A stretch of 12,159 bases of DNA from Gammaproteobacteria bacterium (GTDB lineage: Bacteria; Pseudomonadota; Gammaproteobacteria; JAABTG01): assembly GCA_030066245.1 (NCBI GenBank), contig JASJBY010000113.1, positions 1 to 12,159 of the forward strand, in the 5' to 3' direction. Within the stretch, counting starts at the first letter, position 1. Each line of letters begins with the position of its first letter. Under the pieces are notes generated by a model. The model saw nothing but the letters and a program-made list of their open reading frames with translations. It was not told the DNA's origin and did not search any database. Positions 1 to 6,578 of the stretch are shown in pieces. Both the position numbers and the translations under genes were made by a program.

Positions 1-250
1 GTCCCGGCCACTCATGCCGGTACGGCCCTAACCGAACACCCATGCGGCAATAGCTGGCCCAAAGGCAGCATAAGCCGAGATCGGCGCTCGGATATCCAAC
101 TGCGCCTTACCCCAACAGCCTGCTGAAGTTTTCTCTGCGCCTGTCGCTGTAGCCCATAGAGGCATTCGATCTGGCTTTCCGTCATCGTCTGGATTTGGAT
201 TGGTGAAAGCGACACCAGCGCTGCTCGAGGGGTAAAGAGACGACACGTCC
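1..250. other. Left edge, no convincing gene
   Basis: Nothing recognisable is seen. A minus-strand reading frame of 74 codons (28-252) opens with an ATG that overlaps the plus-strand ATG at 251, ends in TAG and has a mildly hydrophobic C-terminus. It matches no family I know and a second minus frame overlaps most of it, so I do not call it a gene. The stretch may hold the promoter of the interrupted plus-strand gene that follows, but I could not pick out clear -35 and -10 boxes. Confidence 0.35.
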
Positions 251-484
251 ATGACCCTATCCAGAACGGTCCGCCTGCCCGTCTACCTGCTCATCATGGA
301 TACATTACGACATGGCTGCGTCCGGAACAGGCTCCGCCATAGTCTGCGAAGACGCTGACATTTTGCCATCGCCTGCATTTTCATCCTTCTTTCGAGTGGC
401 TTTGCCTCTAACCATGGGCTAAAACCTGATCTGTCCGGAGTTAAGACAATCGGTGTCTATGTCCCGATTGCGTCCAGTGAACCC
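251..484 (+). pseudogene. Interrupted 5' end (signal peptide) of the following gene
   Basis: This is in the same frame as the gene at 485-1270. ATG codons at 251 and 296 open a frame that reads through an Arg-rich segment and stops at TGA (356-358). Directly after the TGA the frame continues without interruption: His-Phe-Ala-Ile-Ala-Cys-Ile-Phe-Ile-Leu-Leu-Ser-Ser-Gly-Phe-Ala-Ser. This is a textbook hydrophobic signal-peptide core with a likely cleavage site at Gly-Phe-Ala. There is no ATG, GTG or TTG between the TGA and the TTG at 485. The positive n-region upstream and the hydrophobic core downstream suggest one signal peptide split by a nonsense codon, for example TGG to TGA. Alternatives are a sequencing error or a rare start codon such as ATT or ATC. 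The residue before Ala in the c-region is Phe, one base from the Cys a lipobox would need. Confidence 0.5.
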
Positions 485-1270
485 TTGGCAGGGGACGTCC
501 TGCAACTCTATAACCGCACAGAAAGCGGCGACACCGCAAAGAACGCCTTCGCAGGGGCCGGGGCTGGCGCCCTAGTTGGATTTGCCGCAGGCGCCGTGGC
601 CCGGGTGGCTTTCTGTCAGATGGCCGAGTGCAGCGAAGCCTTTGCTCCCCTTGTCGTAAGCAGCTCTGGGGTAGCTTCTGCAATTATCGGAACAGCTACT
701 GGTGCAGCCACTGGGGCACACGTCGATACCCGGGCACAAGTTGAAATGGCGCCGGCTCACCGGTACGAGGTCAACAAAGTCCTTCCTTCCCTGCAAGATG
801 ACCATTTCACGAGGACCGTTCTGGAAAGACGGATACTCAGACTGCCCCAGCAGCAGAATCCGAACATTTGTTACGCCCCTGTCGTCAAAGATAGGGAGCG
901 GTTCAGACTGCGGGATCCCCTTGAAGCGGGAGAGCCGTATACGGCTGTAAACCTGGGCCTCTCTGAGCTCCGTGTGCTATTAGCTGGTAAGCAAGCGGAT
1001 GATCCGAGGGTGCGGTTATCGGTTCGTACGCAATGGGAACTCACCAAGTATGATGTCTCGTCCAACAGCAATATTGCTTGGGACATTTTCTCTGCAACCT
1101 ATAAGTCAAAAAGGCGCCCCCTCTCCGAATGGCTGGCCAATTATGGCGCGTTGCTCAAATCTCATGCGAACGAAGGGTTGGAACAGTCGTTCACCGACGC
1201 CCTCTCGGAGCTTCAGAGTAACGCTAAGAAAGAAGATCACCCCGTCCTGACTACCGGCAGCTCTTTCTGA
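485..1270 (+). CDS. Glycine-rich, probably exported protein of unknown function (5' truncated)
   Basis: The open frame from TTG 485 to TGA 1270 encodes 261 residues, but TTG is only the first usable start codon after an in-frame TGA at 356-358. The true N-terminus, with a signal peptide, lies upstream in the same frame. Residues about 22-77 are rich in Gly and Ala with GxxxG-like spacing (AGAGAGALVGFAAGA and, later, GTATGAATGA), resembling glycine-zipper segments of small envelope proteins. Two Cys (about 44 and 49) lie between these segments. The rest is soluble and mixed in charge, with no motif I recognise. Its neighbour on the right, gltS, runs towards it and also carries a nonsense codon. 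I do not recognise the family. It is either a recent pseudogene or a gene whose start is damaged in this sequence. Confidence 0.6.
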   Translation: MAGDVLQLYNRTESGDTAKNAFAGAGAGALVGFAAGAVARVAFCQMAECSEAFAPLVVSSSGVASAIIGTATGAATGAHVDTRAQVEMAPAHRYEVNKVLPSLQDDHFTRTVLERRILRLPQQQNPNICYAPVVKDRERFRLRDPLEAGEPYTAVNLGLSELRVLLAGKQADDPRVRLSVRTQWELTKYDVSSNSNIAWDIFSATYKSKRRPLSEWLANYGALLKSHANEGLEQSFTDALSELQSNAKKEDHPVLTTGSSF

Positions 1271-1648
1271 TAACCGTCAAAGACGCTGTTGTCTTGATTG
1301 GCTCGATTGCCGCCAATCACTACGCATGCCTCAAGCGTCTGCCTTCGGCATTCTGCCGGCGTTGGGAGTCCCGTCCTTTTCAGCGGCATGCTGAATTGTA
1401 TACACGTCACAAATTAACCACGGCGACAAGCGTCTTAGTGGCGGCGGAACCGCACGGACATTATCGTTCTGTAAAGCGATGCTCTCGCTCAGACGCAGTC
1501 GTCCGGTTTTATTCTTTCCCAAAACCGCCCCCGTGTTTGTGCTGTAATGCTTGAGCGTGACGGGGCGAATCAAACTCCAAACGGCGCCCTGAACAATGTT
1601 CGGGCAGCGGTGTGCGAAACGCGACGGTCAACTGCGTATCTTGTCGGT
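1271..1648. other. Gap between two convergent genes, no gene seen
   Basis: These 378 bases separate the 3' ends of the glycine-rich gene (+) and gltS (-). A 7-bp stem (1296-1302 with 1312-1318) lies just after the first gene and an imperfect hairpin with a bulge (1586-1605) lies after gltS. Neither is followed by a T-run, so neither is a convincing terminator. Short frames occur on both strands (for example 1331-1573 minus, 80 codons), but they overlap each other and match nothing I know. Confidence 0.4.
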
Positions 1649-2122
1649 TTAAAAGTGCGCAAGGAAGAACGGGATCAACAATGCGGTGACGAGGTCGATG
1701 AAGAACGCACATACGAGGGGCACGCTGAGGAAGGCCAGATTCGACGTGCCGTAGCGCTTGGTCACCGCGGACATGTTGGCCATCGCGGTAGGTGTCGAGC
1801 CAAGGGAGATACCGCCGAAACCGGAGCACACCACAGCAGCGTCGTAGTTGCGACCCATGGCAGGGAAAACCACGAAGATATTGATGGCAACCGCCAAAAC
1901 GAACTGCACGGAGAGGACGGTCAACAGGGGGCCGGCCAGGTCAATCAGCGTGCACAGCTGCATGCTCATGAGCGACATGGCCAGGAAGGCGCCGAGTGAC
2001 CTTTCTGCGATCAGCGCCATGGATGGCGTGCGAGTCGGCCAGGGGGTTCCGCTGATGTGTGGGAAATTCTTGGGGATCAGGTTGGTGATGAGGATGCCTG
2101 CGAACAGGCAGGTGACAAACAA
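1649..2122 (-). CDS. gltS: GltS C-terminal half, remnant frame
   Basis: These 157 residues from TTG 2122 to TAA 1649 match the second half of GltS, including GRNYDAAV, the GGISLGSTPTA re-entrant loop and the FFIDLVTALLI end. The 41 codons between the TAG and this TTG are open and also belong to GltS: they encode the linker and most of the first helix of this half. They contain no ATG, GTG or TTG, although a purine-rich GAAGAAAAGG lies just after the stop. Restart at TTG 2122 would therefore give a half-carrier lacking its first helix, which argues against two working split subunits. Confidence 0.7.
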   Translation of the reverse strand: MFVTCLFAGILITNLIPKNFPHISGTPWPTRTPSMALIAERSLGAFLAMSLMSMQLCTLIDLAGPLLTVLSVQFVLAVAINIFVVFPAMGRNYDAAVVCSGFGGISLGSTPTAMANMSAVTKRYGTSNLAFLSVPLVCAFFIDLVTALLIPFFLAHF

Positions 2123-2245
2123 CGGCAGCTTGAGCCCAAGCTCTGCAAGTCCTTCGTTCAGGAGGATCCCGAAGATTCCGCTGATGTGGATGGCAAGGAC
2201 TGCGTCGAGAAAATCCAGGGCGCCGATAGCCTTTTCTTCTCGCGG

Positions 2246-2872
2246 CTAGGACACAGCCGCGTCCTGTGTTTCCACCTTAGCCGGGGTGAGGTGATGCCTC
2301 ATAATCAGGAACTTCGCGATGGGGCCGCCCATCAGGCTCGCCAGGATCAGGCCGAAGGTCGCACAGGCAATGCCCACCTCCATAGCATTGGCGATGCCGA
2401 AATCCTCCGCGATTCGCGGTGCCCAGGCGATGGCCGTGCCGTGACCACCGATGAGCGACACCGTGCCGGCCAGAAGTCCGCCCGCGGCAGGTTCGCCAAA
2501 GAGCGCCGCCACCGATACCCCGGTAAGATTCTGGACAATCATATAGCCAATCGTGATCACCAGCAGGATCGCCGGGGGTTTGCCGCCTGCACGCAGATCT
2601 TTGAGGCTGGCGTTGATTCCGATGGTGGTGAAGAAATAGACCAGCAGGACGTCCCGTGCTTCCTGGTCGAACTCGACCGCAGTGCCGCTCACTGCGAATA
2701 TGATTCCAAACAGCACCAAGAACAGCAGCCCACCGGTAACCGGCTCCGGGATATTGAACTCCCGCAGGAAACCGACCGCACCATTCAGGCGCTTAACCAC
2801 GAACAATACGATAATACCCAGCGTCACCGTCAGGAACTTGTCAATCTTCAGGACCCCGTCCACCATCTCCAT
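2246..2872 (-). CDS. gltS: GltS N-terminal half
   Basis: These 208 residues correspond to the first half of GltS. There is a short N-terminus, a helix at about 11-26, then IPEPVTGGLLF at about 41-51, further helices, and the GGHGTAIAW re-entrant-loop signature near 143-151, ending with a hydrophilic tail and TAG. The strong ribosome site (2879-2885) means this piece should be translated. Alone it lacks the second half of the carrier, which in this family contributes the other half of the substrate path, so transport activity is not expected unless the stop is read through. Confidence 0.8.
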   Translation of the reverse strand: MEMVDGVLKIDKFLTVTLGIIVLFVVKRLNGAVGFLREFNIPEPVTGGLLFLVLFGIIFAVSGTAVEFDQEARDVLLVYFFTTIGINASLKDLRAGGKPPAILLVITIGYMIVQNLTGVSVAALFGEPAAGGLLAGTVSLIGGHGTAIAWAPRIAEDFGIANAMEVGIACATFGLILASLMGGPIAKFLIMRHHLTPAKVETQDAAVS

Positions 2873-2878
2873 CTCAAC

Positions 2879-2885
2879 ACCTCCT
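2879..2885 (-). promoter_or_regulatory. Ribosome binding site of gltS
   Basis: AGGAGGT on the minus strand lies six bases before ATG 2872. This near-perfect Shine-Dalgarno match fixes the gltS start. Confidence 0.8.
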
Positions 2886-3262
2886 ATCTTGCGCTCGGCA
2901 CAAGCAGGGACTGCCCGCCCACGGCGCGGTCATACCGGCCATGCCCCGCCCCCATGAAATCCGCTGCTCAGTTCCCCGGCAATGTCAGGTTGCAGGGGCC
3001 AGGAAGCCGTCAAGTGGATGCCGTGACGCCAGGCGGAACATAGCTTCTTAATCCGGTTACCTCCCCGCAACTCCGGAAGCGGACATAGGACCACTACGTT
3101 CGGACGGCTGGGTAAGGTCCCATGCGAACAGCATGCACCGCGACGGGGATGCTTGATCAGGGGAGCTCGTACTCACGCTGAAGGGTTGGACGACATGGTC
3201 GTCGTTCACGCCTAAATGAGTGCGCACAAGAGTCGATCACGGGCAGGTCAGCCCCTGAGTAG

Positions 3263-3398
3263 GAGCCCGGGAGGGGCGTTGGCGCAGCGGCGTAGATGGC
3301 GGGCGGCGCATGGAAAGCGGACGTCCGTCATTTCCGCTTCTCGCCAGGTCAGGGATGGCCTGGCGAGATTTAGCGGAGCTAACGCCCCTCCCAGGCTC
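3263..3398. repeat. Long imperfect inverted repeat with internal hairpins
   Basis: The arms 3263-3283 and 3378-3398 (21 bases each) pair with 19 Watson-Crick pairs, one G-T pair and one mismatch. The shared core is GGGAGGGGCGTT against AACGCCCCTCCC. Inside the 94-base loop is a perfect 10-bp hairpin, TCTCGCCAGG (3339-3348) with CCTGGCGAGA (3359-3368), and a competing 7-bp stem (3315-3321 with 3333-3339). The whole could fold on either strand. It sits in a region without genes and may be a small non-autonomous mobile element, a REP-like repeat or a structured RNA. No target-site duplication is evident and there is no second copy in this window. Confidence 0.6.
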
Positions 3399-3657
3399 GG
3401 GTGTAGCGTTTTACCGAGCAGTTTTTTCGGTCAAGCTGGGCTTTCGGGAGATGCGCCTCAACATTTACGGCCGATTCTCCGGCCTTGGACCGGGCAAGGA
3501 AGTGATCAGGACCGGTGAGGCGGATTCTTGCGATGTCCTGCTGAGCCTTCTCGTTGATGGCGTCGACAAGGTAGAGGAGTTAGCTGAGCGCTTGCATTTG
3601 TCCTTCGGGTCACCGTGGAACTCGCCCATCCGGCAAGACCAGCGGCGTTTTCCTTGA
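3310..3657 (+). CDS. Doubtful ORF of unknown function
   Basis: This is an open frame of 115 codons. Its first third runs through the inverted repeat and is unlikely to be protein. From the ATG at 3451 the reading (MRLNIYGRF onward, about 69 residues) has a plausible amino acid mix and GC-rich third positions, but the only purine-rich stretch, CGGGAG, touches the ATG and is too close to serve as a normal ribosome site. I do not recognise the product. It may be a remnant of a small gene or a chance frame. Confidence 0.2.
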   Translation: MESGRPSFPLLARSGMAWRDLAELTPLPGSGVAFYRAVFSVKLGFREMRLNIYGRFSGLGPGKEVIRTGEADSCDVLLSLLVDGVDKVEELAERLHLSFGSPWNSPIRQDQRRFP

Positions 3658-4183
3658 CTTGGACCGATGCACCCATTTTCGGCGGATTGCCGGCACGCAT
3701 CCCTTCATGGCTGGGTACGCCCAGTTCCCTCTACTCATCGTTGTTCTGCGCAGCGATGCTGACCCGACAGAGCACACGTGCCTCAGATACACCGGCGTCG
3801 GGCGGACGACCTCAGGGACGGAATCGACAGATTGCGCACTTAAGGACTATTTTTCGGGGTCGGCGGGAGCCGTTTCCGAGTAGACTGACGTCGGTTCTTT
3901 GAGAAGAATACCCGCCAACATGCGGCTGAACCCCGTTGACCTAATCGGCGTCAGGCGCCATCTGGTCGTCGTACCCTTGCCAGAGGCAGGTGACCACGCG
4001 CGACCGCCGACGGCAACAAGACAACCCCCCCGCAGCATGCACCGGCAAGTTGGAAGCAAGTGAGTTCCGGGAAAAAGGTGATAGTGAGATCTTCTGCAGC
4101 TTCCCTGATAATGATAGGCGTGTCCTGTGGCTGGCTTTGTCGCCACACCTGCAGTTGAACGATAACGACGGAACCAGCGTCCG

Positions 4184-4750
4184 ATGGGATACTCGGTTTT
4201 TCCTTTTCTCTCCGCAATGTTTGCGGTACTCGTGGCTCTCGGCATTGCGCGCCTGATAGCGGGCTTGGCGGCGTTCGCCAGGGCGCAGGACCGTGCCCAC
4301 ACCTACTGGGTGCACGGCGCGTGGGTCGTATTCATGCTGCTGCTCTACATTCACCTTTGGTGGAGCCTGTGGGACCTTCGGGGGGTAGAGTCCTGGACCT
4401 ACTTCAAGTATCTGTTTCTGTTGTCAGGGCCGGCGGCGCTGTACATGGCAACCACTTTGCTGATCCCGAGCTCCGAGGTCGTGGAGGACTTCGACTCGCG
4501 CGTGTACTACTTCCGCGTGCATCGAAAGTTCTTTGCCGCTCTCGGTGCCACCACTGTGTGGGGTATGCTGATCTACCCGGTCTTCATGGGCCAGCACGAT
4601 CCGGTGCTCGGATGGCTGCTGCTGTTTCTCGCGGTGGTGATTATGCTGGCACTAACCCGAAACGAACGCGCTCACGCCGGGCTAACCATCGCAGCCTGGG
4701 CCTTGTTTCTCACCTGGGTTATCTCGTACGGCTTCCAGCACAGCAACTGA
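4184..4750 (+). CDS. Six-helix integral membrane protein of unknown function
   Basis: The product has 188 residues and is strongly hydrophobic. Likely membrane helices lie at about 8-30, 43-62, 74-95, 115-135, 141-157 and 165-184, separated by short charged loops (ARAQDRAH, SSEVVEDFDSR, TRNERAH). Aromatic residues are dense around helix 2 (YIHLWWSLW). There is no signal peptide, nucleotide-binding motif or catalytic signature. The ATG at 4184 is the start that precedes the first helix directly; the ribosome site is weak (CGGAAC, about 8-13 bases upstream). Codon use is like that of the intact genes to the right. It stands alone: the nearest neighbours run the other way, and a terminator lies 212 bases downstream. 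I do not recognise the family; inner-membrane location is inferred from the helices only. Confidence 0.75.
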   Translation: MGYSVFPFLSAMFAVLVALGIARLIAGLAAFARAQDRAHTYWVHGAWVVFMLLLYIHLWWSLWDLRGVESWTYFKYLFLLSGPAALYMATTLLIPSSEVVEDFDSRVYYFRVHRKFFAALGATTVWGMLIYPVFMGQHDPVLGWLLLFLAVVIMLALTRNERAHAGLTIAAWALFLTWVISYGFQHSN

Positions 4751-4920
4751 AGAAGTGGCTGCTCGCATAGCGACTGAGCCGAGTAGGTGACGATGCTACG
4801 CCAGGCCTCTCGCTCGACAACATAGTCATAGATGAGGCGCTCGGCGTCCCCGAACCCGCAACTCTCGCCCTCATGGGTATCAGTCTCGCAGGGGTTGCGT
4901 GGACGAGGCGGCGAAAACAT
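4672..4920 (-). CDS. Possible small gene antisense to the end of the membrane protein
   Basis: An ATG at 4920 is preceded by AGGTGG five bases upstream and opens a frame of 82 codons. The first 57 or so lie in the gap after the membrane protein and have GC-rich third positions (AERLIYDYVVEREAWRSIV segment). The end runs antisense into the membrane protein gene. No family is recognised. The ribosome site and codon use argue for it; the overlap and the position directly after a plus-strand terminator hairpin argue against it. Confidence 0.22.
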   Translation of the reverse strand: MFSPPRPRNPCETDTHEGESCGFGDAERLIYDYVVEREAWRSIVTYSAQSLCEQPLLQLLCWKPYEITQVRNKAQAAMVSPA

Positions 4921-5138
4921 GTAGCCACCTGAGCCGAACAAACCGCAGAAAACAGGGGATGGAGCGCCGCGTCGTGCGGCGCTCTTTTTTTGACTCTACC
5001 CAGCAGGTACTCCCAGGATCAAGGACCAGTGTCGAGTGGCAGCGCGCGGGCGCAGCCACCGAAGCATGCTCACGCACCGCCAGGGACGTAAGCTTGCACA
5101 CAGTGAAACGCCGCTCGAGACCGGCCTTTCCTTGTTTT
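4751..5138. other. Gap between convergent genes
   Basis: These 388 bases lie between the 3' end of the membrane protein (+) and the 3' end of the thioredoxin-like gene (-). They hold the plus-strand terminator at 4962-4991 and the doubtful minus frame at 4672-4920. No terminator with a T-run was found for the minus-strand pair. Confidence 0.5.
4962..4991 (+). terminator. Rho-independent terminator
   Basis: A perfect 9-bp GC-rich stem, GAGCGCCGC (4962-4970) with GCGGCGCTC (4976-4984), and a 5-base loop are followed at once by seven T (4985-4991). The T-run is on the plus strand only, so it ends plus-strand transcripts. The nearest plus gene, the membrane protein, stops 212 bases earlier. It therefore ends a long 3' untranslated region or a small separate transcript. 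Confidence 0.85.
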
Positions 5139-5729
5139 TCACTCCAGCAGCCGGCGGATTGTCGCCACCACCTCCGGATGGTCGAACTCTCGCCCCCCCA
5201 CGGCGCGATAACGCACTTTGCCGTCCTTATCGAGAAGGAACGTAGTCGGCAGGCCCTTCACGCCGTAGGCTTTCGCCACCTCGCTCTCCGGGTCGAAGAG
5301 AATGGGAAAGGAAGGGTCGGCTTCGAGCTGGCCGAGGTAAGCGAAAACATGGTCGGGATCCTCCCACTGGTTGACGGCGAGCACCACGAAGCCCTCTTCC
5401 TTCAGAAGCTGGTAGAGTCTTTCCATGGACGGGATTTCCCGCCGACAGGGAGGACACCAGGTTGCCCAGAAGTTGAGAAGAATAACCTTACCGCGATAGT
5501 CGTTAAGGGCGTGCGTCTCCTCGTCCGTGTCCTGCAGCGTGAAGGAGGCGCCGGACATCGGCGCCGGCAAAGCGGTGAGTGTATGACCCAGCTCAGGAAC
5601 GACTTGCTGAGCGGCGAGCGGCTGCACCAGGATAAGACAAAGCGCGGCAAGCACCAGCTGCCTGCGGGCGCGGCTAACGTTCTGGCAAATGCTCCGGTGC
5701 ACAGCGAAGTTCCTCGATTCTGCTGACAT
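5139..5729 (-). CDS. TlpA/ResA-like exported thiol-disulfide oxidoreductase
   Basis: The product has 196 residues. After a basic N-terminus comes a hydrophobic stretch (about 24-39) ending in Ala-Ala, a signal peptide or anchor for the periplasmic side. The AhpC/TSA-like thioredoxin fold follows: GKVILLNFWATWCPPC with redox cysteines 92 and 95, the REIPSMERLY helix, and the cis-Pro loop GLPTTF with Pro161. Family members reduce or exchange disulfides in the envelope, often in cytochrome c maturation or in keeping a partner reduced. No cytochrome genes are visible here. Two starts fit: ATG 5729 with GAGGG eight bases upstream, or GTG 5702 with GAGGA eight bases upstream and a more typical signal peptide. 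Either start overlaps the end of the upstream gene (56 or 29 bases), so the pair is probably translationally coupled. The role is confident; the specific partner is unknown. Confidence 0.9.
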   Translation of the reverse strand: MSAESRNFAVHRSICQNVSRARRQLVLAALCLILVQPLAAQQVVPELGHTLTALPAPMSGASFTLQDTDEETHALNDYRGKVILLNFWATWCPPCRREIPSMERLYQLLKEEGFVVLAVNQWEDPDHVFAYLGQLEADPSFPILFDPESEVAKAYGVKGLPTTFLLDKDGKVRYRAVGGREFDHPEVVATIRRLLE

Positions 5730-6240
5730 GAGTTTTTCCCTCTACGGTCCAGGAATAAACGAGATCGAAGACGCTTTCGCGGGGCAGCCTGACGGTGGTA
5801 AAGCCCTGGCTCCAGTCGCCCACTTCAAAGGTCTGATCATCAGGGAGGATCGACCAGTTATAGGGCACGCCCATCTTCATCCACTCGGTCGTCCACTGGG
5901 TCTTGGTCTTCAGGGGGTGCTGTTCACCGTCTGGCGTCACATACCGCCAGTCGGCCACTCGATAGGACAGTTGAGCATCCGAAGTGTTGATGGCGATGGT
6001 TCCGAACACGCAGTACTCGGCAATGCCATCGATTAGGGCAGGCGGGAACCCCCGGGCACCGTAAACGGCCCTGACAAAGTCCGTGTGCAGCTGTACCAAC
6101 TCGAGACTGAAGCCCCGGTCTTCCACCTGCCAGGAGAACAATTCTGTCTCGGAGTTACGCGACTGTTTGACTTCGGCGGCCGCGACCAGGCAGGGCACCA
6201 GCAGGAAAAGTAAGGCCAGGTAGCGGAGCAACGCAGGCAT
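5674..6240 (-). CDS. Exported protein of unknown function, partner of the TlpA-like gene
   Basis: I place the start at ATG 6240: it is preceded by GAGGGGAGA and opens a clean signal peptide (residues 1 to about 22, LLRYLALLFLLVPCLVAAA, cleavage near AAA/EV). The frame is open further upstream, but that sequence is Arg-rich and unlike an N-terminus. The mature part of about 166 residues is soluble and rich in Trp and Tyr, with two Cys (in EYCVFG and LRCAPEH) that could form a disulfide. It has no family motif that I recognise. TAG at 5674 lies inside the next gene, which encodes a thioredoxin-like protein with WCPPC. The overlap and the paired cysteines suggest it may be a substrate or partner of that enzyme; this is inference. 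Periplasmic location follows from the signal peptide. Confidence 0.75.
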   Translation of the reverse strand: MPALLRYLALLFLLVPCLVAAAEVKQSRNSETELFSWQVEDRGFSLELVQLHTDFVRAVYGARGFPPALIDGIAEYCVFGTIAINTSDAQLSYRVADWRYVTPDGEQHPLKTKTQWTTEWMKMGVPYNWSILPDDQTFEVGDWSQGFTTVRLPRESVFDLVYSWTVEGKTHVSRIEELRCAPEHLPER

Positions 6241-6495
6241 TCTCCCCTCGTTTTCCAGGTGCACGGGTCGCCCGGCAGGAGTCCGTGGCGACAGCCATTC
6301 TAGCGGGATTCTGTGTGACGAACACAACCACGGACGCCGATCAAGCCGGCTGCCGCCGTAGACCCGTGGGCGCACCCCCGTGCACCGCCCTTTGGGGCAG
6401 CGCGCGTGTCTGCCGAACCGAGCGCCTTTCACCCGGCGTCGAAGAAGACCGCAGCCATCACGCGTCAGGACGCAATGCATAACTTACAATACCTT

Positions 6496-6523
6496 GGCAG
6501 TATGTGAGCGCTCACATACTGCC
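6496..6523. promoter_or_regulatory. Perfect 28-bp palindrome with LacI-family operator core
   Basis: Fourteen bases (6496-6509) are followed directly by their exact reverse complement (6510-6523). The centre, TGTGAGCGCTCACA at 6503-6516, equals the core of the symmetric lac operator, including the central CG step typical of LacI-family sites. There is no T-run on either side, so it is not a terminator. It lies 180 bases before DUF6164 and 255 before the exported-protein gene. A LacI-type repressor site is the best reading; no LacI gene and no sugar-use gene is present in this window. Confidence 0.6.
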
Positions 6524-6544
6524 GACCGGAAGCACGCGTCTCAA

Positions 6545-6578
6545 GCCGCGGCCCGGAGGTCTTCTCCGGGTGCGCGGC
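6545..6578. other. GC-rich hairpin in the leader before DUF6164
   Basis: A perfect 7-bp stem CCCGGAG (6552-6558) with CTCCGGG (6564-6570) and a 5-base loop is extended by GCCGC against GCGGC (6545-6549 with 6574-6578) across a small internal loop. No T-run follows. A second, weaker pairing, GCCTGC (6588-6593) with GCAGGC (6613-6618), comes next. It may be a structured leader RNA or only GC-rich chance. Confidence 0.35.

Larger units (their letters stand above)
1649..2872 (-). pseudogene. gltS: Sodium/glutamate symporter GltS, interrupted by an in-frame TAG
   Basis: GltS is an inner-membrane carrier that imports glutamate with sodium. It is built from two homologous five-helix halves joined by a cytoplasmic linker. 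Reading 2872 to 1649 gives one frame of 407 positions (E. coli GltS is 401) with one internal stop, TAG at 2246-2248. The start is firm: ATG at 2872 has AGGAGGT (2879-2885) six bases upstream. Family signatures are present in both halves: IPEPVTGG and GGHGT before the stop, GRNYDAAV and GSTPTA after it. The TAG lies in the linker, so both halves match the family closely on either side and the frame does not shift. TAG ends two other genes in this window, so reading it as sense is unlikely. A recent nonsense mutation or a one-base sequence error fits best. Confidence 0.85.
2886..4183. other. About 1.3 kb without a convincing gene
   Basis: This long stretch separates the start of gltS (-) from the start of a membrane protein (+). 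Only short competing frames occur. The best is 3310-3657 (+, 115 codons), whose part from 3451 on uses codons like real genes here but has no good ribosome site and no family I recognise. Frames at 3615-3902 (+) and 3847-4302 (-) overlap others and look accidental. The main feature is a long inverted repeat at 3263-3398. The gltS promoter probably lies near 2890-3060 but is not obvious; a minus-strand TTGACG occurs there without a fitting -10 box. Confidence 0.45.

Noticed and set aside
1586..1605. Terminator of gltS
   Set aside because: The hairpin has a bulge and no T-run on either strand.
2246..2248. TAG as a sense codon (stop recoding)
   Set aside because: TAG ends two other genes here (5674 and 9681), so a reassigned code is not supported; a single mutation is simpler.
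2057..3043. Plus-strand frame of 328 codons
   Set aside because: It lies antisense over gltS, whose protein matches a known family on the other strand; its product is rich in Gln, His and Arg, typical of a shadow frame.
3263..3398. Integron attC site
   Set aside because: The ends do not fit the GTTRRRY/RYYYAAC core pairs, and no integrase or cassette array is seen.
4899..5726. Plus-strand frame of 275 codons
   Set aside because: It is antisense to the TlpA-like gene with WCPPC and crosses the terminator hairpin; no family resemblance.
6241..6480. N-terminal extension of the exported protein to 6480
   Set aside because: The extension is Arg-rich and hides the signal peptide; ATG 6240 has a ribosome site and opens directly into the signal peptide.
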